Source of the DNA: Edolisoma coerulescens
Taxonomy: Eukaryota; Chordata; Aves; Passeriformes; Campephagidae
DNA length: 64,000 bases
NCBI GenBank assembly: GCA_013397115.1
Contig: VWZW01007171.1
Coordinates: 1,554,661-1,618,660 of the forward strand
Direction: 5' to 3'
Below are positions 58,011-64,000 of this stretch, piece by piece. The translations under genes and the position numbers were made by a program. Under the pieces are notes generated by a model. That model was not told the DNA's origin, did not search any database, and saw nothing but the letters and a program-made list of their open reading frames with translations. The stretch's first letter is position 1. The number at the start of each line of letters is the position of its first letter.

Positions 58011-61000
58011 GACTCTCAAAATTCCATACTATGTTTATATTTGTTAATCATTTTGTTGGCTTTTTTTTGTACTCACCTTCCAGCTTGTTAGTAAGCTGCC
58101 TTCTAGCAAGTGTAGTTTTACAGGTGTATTCATGCTCAGCTTGATGTGATATCCTCTGGCAGATACAGCTGTCTGTCTTCTGTCACTCCTAACTCTCTTT
58201 TAGTATTGTGGTTTTTCAGAACAAATTCTGACTACACACTTAGAGTTATTTGTTAATGTTATTAATGTTATTTATTAGAAGAAAGAACTTTAATCTTGTT
58301 CTCTTTTTCACCCATATTGGTAATTTCTTATGGCCTAAGATACCATGCCTGGTCTTGTGACAGCTAGATTATAAAATCAATGGATAACTGCAAGTTGCAC
58401 AATCTAAATTCTACAGGTCATAATTAAAGAGAAAAATTAAGGAATTAGATTGCGTTAAAAGAAAGGCAAATATATTTAAATGAACAGTGGAAGAATTTGA
58501 GTTCTATTTTCATTACTCATCATGTTTGTTTGCAGTCTGCTAGAAACTTGTATATGCAGGAGTATAGTAAATATGGAACACACACACCCCCCCAGTGCCT
58601 TGTGCTGCTGCGTGGTGGCTGTCAGGCCTCCCTGTCACTGTGCACCACTGTGCTCCGAGTCTCCATCTCTGATGCAGAACTGCAAGCACAGATTACAGCC
58701 ATGCGTAGCTGTGAGATATGGGAGTGCTGTCAGATCAAAGGGTGTCCTGTCCCCCTAGCCATCTGGAATTAGGGATTGTTTTGAAAGAGCAACAGAGCAA
58801 TGCTGAACTGAGTTCCCTAGGACACAGTCCTAGTCTGTGTCCTAGTCTGGAAATGCTGGAACAGGGGTGGAGAAATCCCAGCTCCCAGCACAATAATGCC
58901 CTGACAGGAAGGATTTCTGATAACATGTTATTTTCCCCCTCGAGTTTCATTTATTTATCACAAGCTGCAATTGTAAGAAGTTAATCCTCCAGGCACAGGA
59001 GCAAAGTCAATGTTTACCAACCCTGTAGCTAATGCTATACTGGAAAGAATATTTTTGCTTAGCACAGAGAGCACAGTGACTACAGTAGGCACCTAGAAGA
59101 CAGGCAGGAAACTGCTTTAGATATGCAGACAGGTCCAGGGGGAGGATTCTTTGGAAGTTCATTCAGGGTTGCTATTGCTTGCTCTTTGCTACCTATTTAG
59201 AAGACTCTACCTCAAAGCTGTCATCTGGACTAGGGGAGGAAAAAATCTTTCTGGACGGGCTCTCTAGCAGGGGTTAGGAAGCTTTCTGAGTCCCTGGAGT
59301 GACAGTCAGTACAGCAGTCTGTGCTGGGGGTAAGCATGTAATAGCTTCAACTCTACTTAACCTTGAGCCTGGAGTTATTTGCAGGGATGGGCAAGAGAGA
59401 TACCTGAGAAACAAAACTAGACAAGGATCCAGTGATTTGTGGTCACTGCCAATTCTTCTGGTTGCTCAGAACAAGACTGGTATGATTTAAGCAAAGCCCT
59501 GCACTATAAGTAACTGTGGGAGTCTGGAAGCTCCTCAGTCAGAATAAAGAAATGGGTTATGGCTGTCTTGACTTGTTTTACTTTAGCAGATAGAGGAAGC
59601 TTCCCATGAAAATACTTCTATCACCTAATTTTTCTTTCCTCAGACAAAGGGTACCTGAATAATTCCAAGGACTAGAGGATTTAAATACAATGAGTGACTT
59701 ATATGAGAGTTTGGGCAGTTCAGGGACTTTTCCCTGGGGCATTGTAAATTGGCCAGAGTTACTTTCAAGTAAAGTATGGTGGAGAACTCTCAGGTCATTG
59801 CAGGCTGATGGGACCAGGGGATTTGTGAGTCACCGGTACAAGGTTAAGAACTGATAAATCAGCTGAAAATCATAGACAGCCTCTGTATCATCATCAGGAG
59901 CGTTCAACCTTTATGATCAATCCAGATGTCTGGAAATGCAGGTAGGTGATTACAAATCTCTCTCACAACAAATTTTTAGGAGAATGCATCTGTTAAAGAA
60001 GGTGAAAAATGAAATGTTAGGAGAGGGGCTAGAGTGTGCTTCACAGCCCCACTGAATACATACTGTTCAGTAAGCAGTCTGTATTCTACCTGCACTTGCT
60101 GATAGCTCTCATTAAGAGTTAAACCACCTCCTTGGCACCATACTTTTGTCCTTGAATGGAAAGGATAATAATTTTATCTCTGTATGATTGTTTTGCAATA
60201 TGCATACTTTTCAGGCAATACAGTTCATGTGGTATTCACCTAAACAGCTGCAGGGGCAAGAGCCCCTGTGCACAGCAGGTTGGCTCCAATAGCACTGTTG
60301 CCAGACTTGCAGAACTGCTCCTGAGCAGTTCTAAGAGGAGACAACTCTCAGGTGCTCTCATCTGGCTGTTTAGAGAATGCAGATGCCCTTCAGTGTCTTC
60401 TTCAAAGGACCAGCAGAACCATCCAAGTCCAGCCTGAATGCTTTCCTTGACAATGTAGCCTGAGGATGGGAGCTGGTATATGTGGGTGTATACTTGGCCA
60501 GGAAGAGATATAGAAAAGTCCCAGGGACATGGAAAACATTTTTTCAAAGGGTAACATCTTTTCAAAGAACTGCATTATCTATTTTAAAGAAATCCATGTG
60601 AAATAAAAAGGAGGATTGTTTAACTCCTAGTTTTATAATAAACTAATGATTTTACTGAGCAAGGTAGATTTCCTTCTGTAAAAATCAATATCTTCCATTA
60701 GCACTTCAATAATGAAAGGAGAATTATCCTCAGTACTTCCAGATTTGCACTTAGACCTACTGAGAAATTAAAACTAGATTTTCAGCGTATTTTCATACAC
60801 AAATTGGTGTGCTAATAGTAGCTTACTAGTCCAGTTTAGAAGGACCATTTGAAGGAATGGAGTTACCTAGGAACTGATCCAAAAAGAAGGAGATGGTACA
60901 AACACTCCTGAACTTCCTGACAAGACTTGCTTCAAAACTTTCTGGAGTCAGGGGTTTACCTGGCAGCTGAAGGGAGTAACAAATGAGCATTCAGTACTGG

Positions 61001-64000
61001 CTCTCCAAATATCTCAGGTGCAGCTTTACTGAAAACTTTTATCAACTTCAGAGCTATCATACCTTCAAAAGAGAATGGGCCACACCTGTGTTTAAAATGC
61101 TGAAAGGCAACATTGAAAAAATTGATTTCTTCCCAATCCTGTACTGCAACTTCATAGACACACAGAACATACAGTGAACCTGCACAGACTTCAATAATGT
61201 CCTCAGAATACAAAGAACCAGAGTCTGAACTGTGCCAGTGCTGCCTTGAGGGCAGGCCAAGGAGATGGGTTAGAAATGGATTTGCACAGTTTTTCGGCTC
61301 CAGGTTTCTGGAGACCAGCCAAGCCTTGGCATACTTGAAAGCAATTAGGGAAAACAAAACAAAACAAAGAGCAGGTCAATGTAATATTGCTGAGAGCTTG
61401 GCATAGGCCGTTTATTGTCTGAATTTACCTTTCACACAATTTTTTGACGAAGTTGGTGTTGTGCTACTGAGACAACATCATTTATTCTCTTCTTTGTGAG
61501 GAGAATCTGAGACTGAATGTTTCCTGAGGCCAGGCCAAAAACAAAGAGAAAGGAAAACAAGAATGTATTCCTGGTGGCCAAGGTAAGAGTCAAGCTGGGG
61601 CATCCTGTCTTTGAAAGACTTAAAGCACAAGCTGCTACAGTGAGGAATAAACCTGGCATTCCTTTGGGTACTGCTAGCCAACTCTGCCTGCATTTTGTTC
61701 TTTTGTGTCCATGGCAGCTAAAATCAATGTGGCATAAGAAAGGCAAAGAACCAGGAGCTTAACTAATTACGGAGTCTCTGCTGGCAAAGCCACATTAATT
61801 CTTCTAACCCTGCACTCTCTTTAGTGGTGTTCTGCTGCCATGTATGAAAAATGTGAACTGCCAGAAGCCTATTTTTACATTAGCAAAGAGGAGGCTATTG
61901 ATGTAGCTGTATTAAACTGGAGGAGGAAGGGGCGAGGGAGGTGGTTGAGGCTCTGTATTCTTGTCTCCAGGAACAGATACAATGGCAGAAGAATATCAAC
62001 TGTCAAAGACAAACCTGAAGGGGGATAAGAATTAAGATCCACAGCATTTGCTGTGATGAGATTTTTATGATAAAAATACCACTTTTTAATATATATATGG
62101 AGCGTACACTTTTAGGTCTCATACAGGGTCTTTCAATGCAGTTATCCAGTTGCTAGCTGGGCAATTTAAAATCAAGACATCATGTATTTCATGCTTTGCA
62201 AAAAGTCTGAAAAACTGAAGCTCCTGGAAAGCAGCACTTTAACATTTCACCACTGGATGGAGACAGCACTCCAACTCCTGTGAGTAATTGCTAACGGGAC
62301 TGTAATGAAATGCCTTGCGATTTAGTGATTGAATAGATTACCAGACTGCAACTACAAACAGTGGAACACCAGCTAGATTTATAGCAGAAAATGTATTGAA
62401 GGCACATCCCCCAGATTTGAGCTTGACCTGTTTTTATGGTGAGAAAAGATTTAGCTGAAAAAAAATTATTCCATGTCTCTCTCCACATAAAGCAGCAATG
62501 ACACAGGCTAGCAAAAACCACAGAAAGATAAAGCAAAGCTTTTTAGGATTCTTTCTATCTTTCCCCAGATCACAGTATCTTTTTCCTGACAGGAAAGGAG
62601 GAAGGATCCTCCTGAAGGATCCTTCAGCTTTGTGGGTCTGGTCTTGAGGGCTTAGTGCTGCAGGTAGCAGCTGAGGTTTCTCCAGCAATGGTTGCAGTGG
62701 ATGTTATGTTTGCAGTGGAGAGCCTTCCCGTACTTGAAAGCAGCAGAGAGGAGGTCACTGGATGGGAAGAAGTAACAAAAGGAATCCCCATCAACTTGCA
62801 GGTTGGTAGGAAGATTTTCAGAGATCGCTGCAGTTCAGGGGTGATACTACAGATGGGGACAGCCTGCCCTATCAGGGTTAGTTTCTCTCATCAGGTTTGT
62901 TAAGGCATTGTCACACATTTTCTTCCCTCTTTGCATATGTGTGTGCATGCAGGTTCATGTGCATGAGAGAGAGGGAAGGAGGAAAGCCCCATGGTGGGCT
63001 TTAGCCCAGTCTCTTATTTAATCATACTGGGCTTCTCTGTTTTTAGCAATAAGTTTGGAATTTTTTCATGAATTAAAGACAAATTAAATGAATTCAAAGA
63101 TAATTAAATTCTTAGAATTTTTGTGAAATTAGCCAGCCAGATAGGTTCTTGACTCTTGAAGTACCCTGACTAAAGGCTGAAGACTGAACTCATATAGCAG
63201 AGAGCCCACTTTGGAGAGAGCTCTTATAAGTGCCCCTTCCCTGGGAGAAGCTTTAATCAGAGCTTGCAATCAACCACAAGATAAGAATAACCATAGGCAA
63301 CCAGACATCACCGGTTCAATAAGCACTAGAACTTTTCCTCAAACGCAACGAACAGAAAAGTTGACCTATTCCATTACCATCTCTCCTCTGCCTCCAGGTC
63401 ACAGAGTCTGTACAGAGTTTAAAAGCTGAGAATTTTCACAAGTAAAAGCAGCACCAACACAACATCCACTGAGACTGATTTTTCATGTGTCTGCTTGTTA
63501 TATTCAGGCGATGTTTTTTCCAGACAGCTGTGACATTGCACAGTGATTAGTGGGATGAAGCTCTAGAGGGAAAGGGCATGGGGAAGGGAGGCTGAACATG
63601 AGAGGGTGTGACAGGTGCTAATATATGCCTGTCACTTTTGTTCCCCAAATACAATATCTGTTGTATCAATTATATGCTGATTTACATGAAAATGTCTTAA
63701 TTTTTTTCTGAAACCAAGATTTCAAGTGTAATTCTTTTGCCCACAGCCAAGTCTGATGTCAATCTCCAAGAATAGATTCTTAAAGGTATTTAGGTGTCCT
63801 GTTCCTGGGTGAAATCCTCTGCCAACTTCACCATCCAGGACGTCTAGGGGGACGTCTGCAGCTGAGACAAGAAAGCTGATCAGTATGATGAGCAGAGTCC
63901 TAAACCACTACAGAGAAATGCACAGTGTTTAGGCATGAGGGGGAGGTGACCTTCTGCAGGTAGGATTTGTTTGCAGTGACAGACAGAGGTTTGCAAGCAT
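58011..64000. other. Intergenic, no gene recognised
   Basis: About 6 kb with no supported gene. Short perfect hairpins occur at 58817-58845 and 60311-60332. A short (TA)n run lies at about 62087-62096. Open frames (longest 133 codons, 61357-60956 minus) have no recognisable domain. Confidence 0.45.

Noticed and set aside
60956..61357. 133-codon minus-strand open frame
   Set aside because: No known domain, with overlapping frames on both strands. Not supported as a gene.

Overview
The window is vertebrate nuclear DNA, and almost certainly from a bird. It has intron-split genes with GT-AG junctions, a CpG-island promoter, several CR1 retrotransposon 3' ends of the kind that dominates avian genomes, and solo LTRs that look like avian endogenous retroviruses. 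I cannot name the species. Two protein-coding genes can be supported. They stand head to head: THAP5 on the minus strand (coding exons 43333-43251, 39831-39642, 36330-35392; 403 aa) and DNAJB9/ERdj4 on the plus strand (coding exons 46590-46806 and 48616-49046; 215 aa). This pairing is the same as in human chromosome 7q31.

Layout. 1-35 kb: no gene recognised; unique sequence with CR1 pieces (3.5-4.1, 15.7-16.3, 18.5-18.8, 22.3 and 34.3 kb), microsatellites (21.1 and 21.9 kb), three LTR-like elements (26.7-27.3, 31.4-31.6, 32.8-33.2 kb) and a very homogeneous 20/60-bp minisatellite (30.42-31.21 kb). 35-43.3 kb: THAP5. 42.95-43.95 kb: shared CpG-island promoter with a 15-base assembly gap. 43.5 to about 51-52 kb: DNAJB9, with two tandem CR1 tails in its second intron. 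52-64 kb: no gene recognised; an old, roughly 800-bp CR1 3' region at 57.2-58.0 kb.

Functionally, the shared promoter would drive a nuclear zinc-finger DNA-binding protein (THAP5) and an ER-lumenal J-domain co-chaperone of BiP (DNAJB9, a target of the unfolded protein response). The intergenic core holds a perfect inverted pair of CCACGTG/CACGTGG motifs 10 bp from a CCAAT box, which are plausible control elements. I found no convincing new biological system. The most distinctive local structures are the three-monomer higher-order minisatellite, the motif pair in the bidirectional promoter, and a 180-codon alternative frame overlapping DNAJB9 exon 3.
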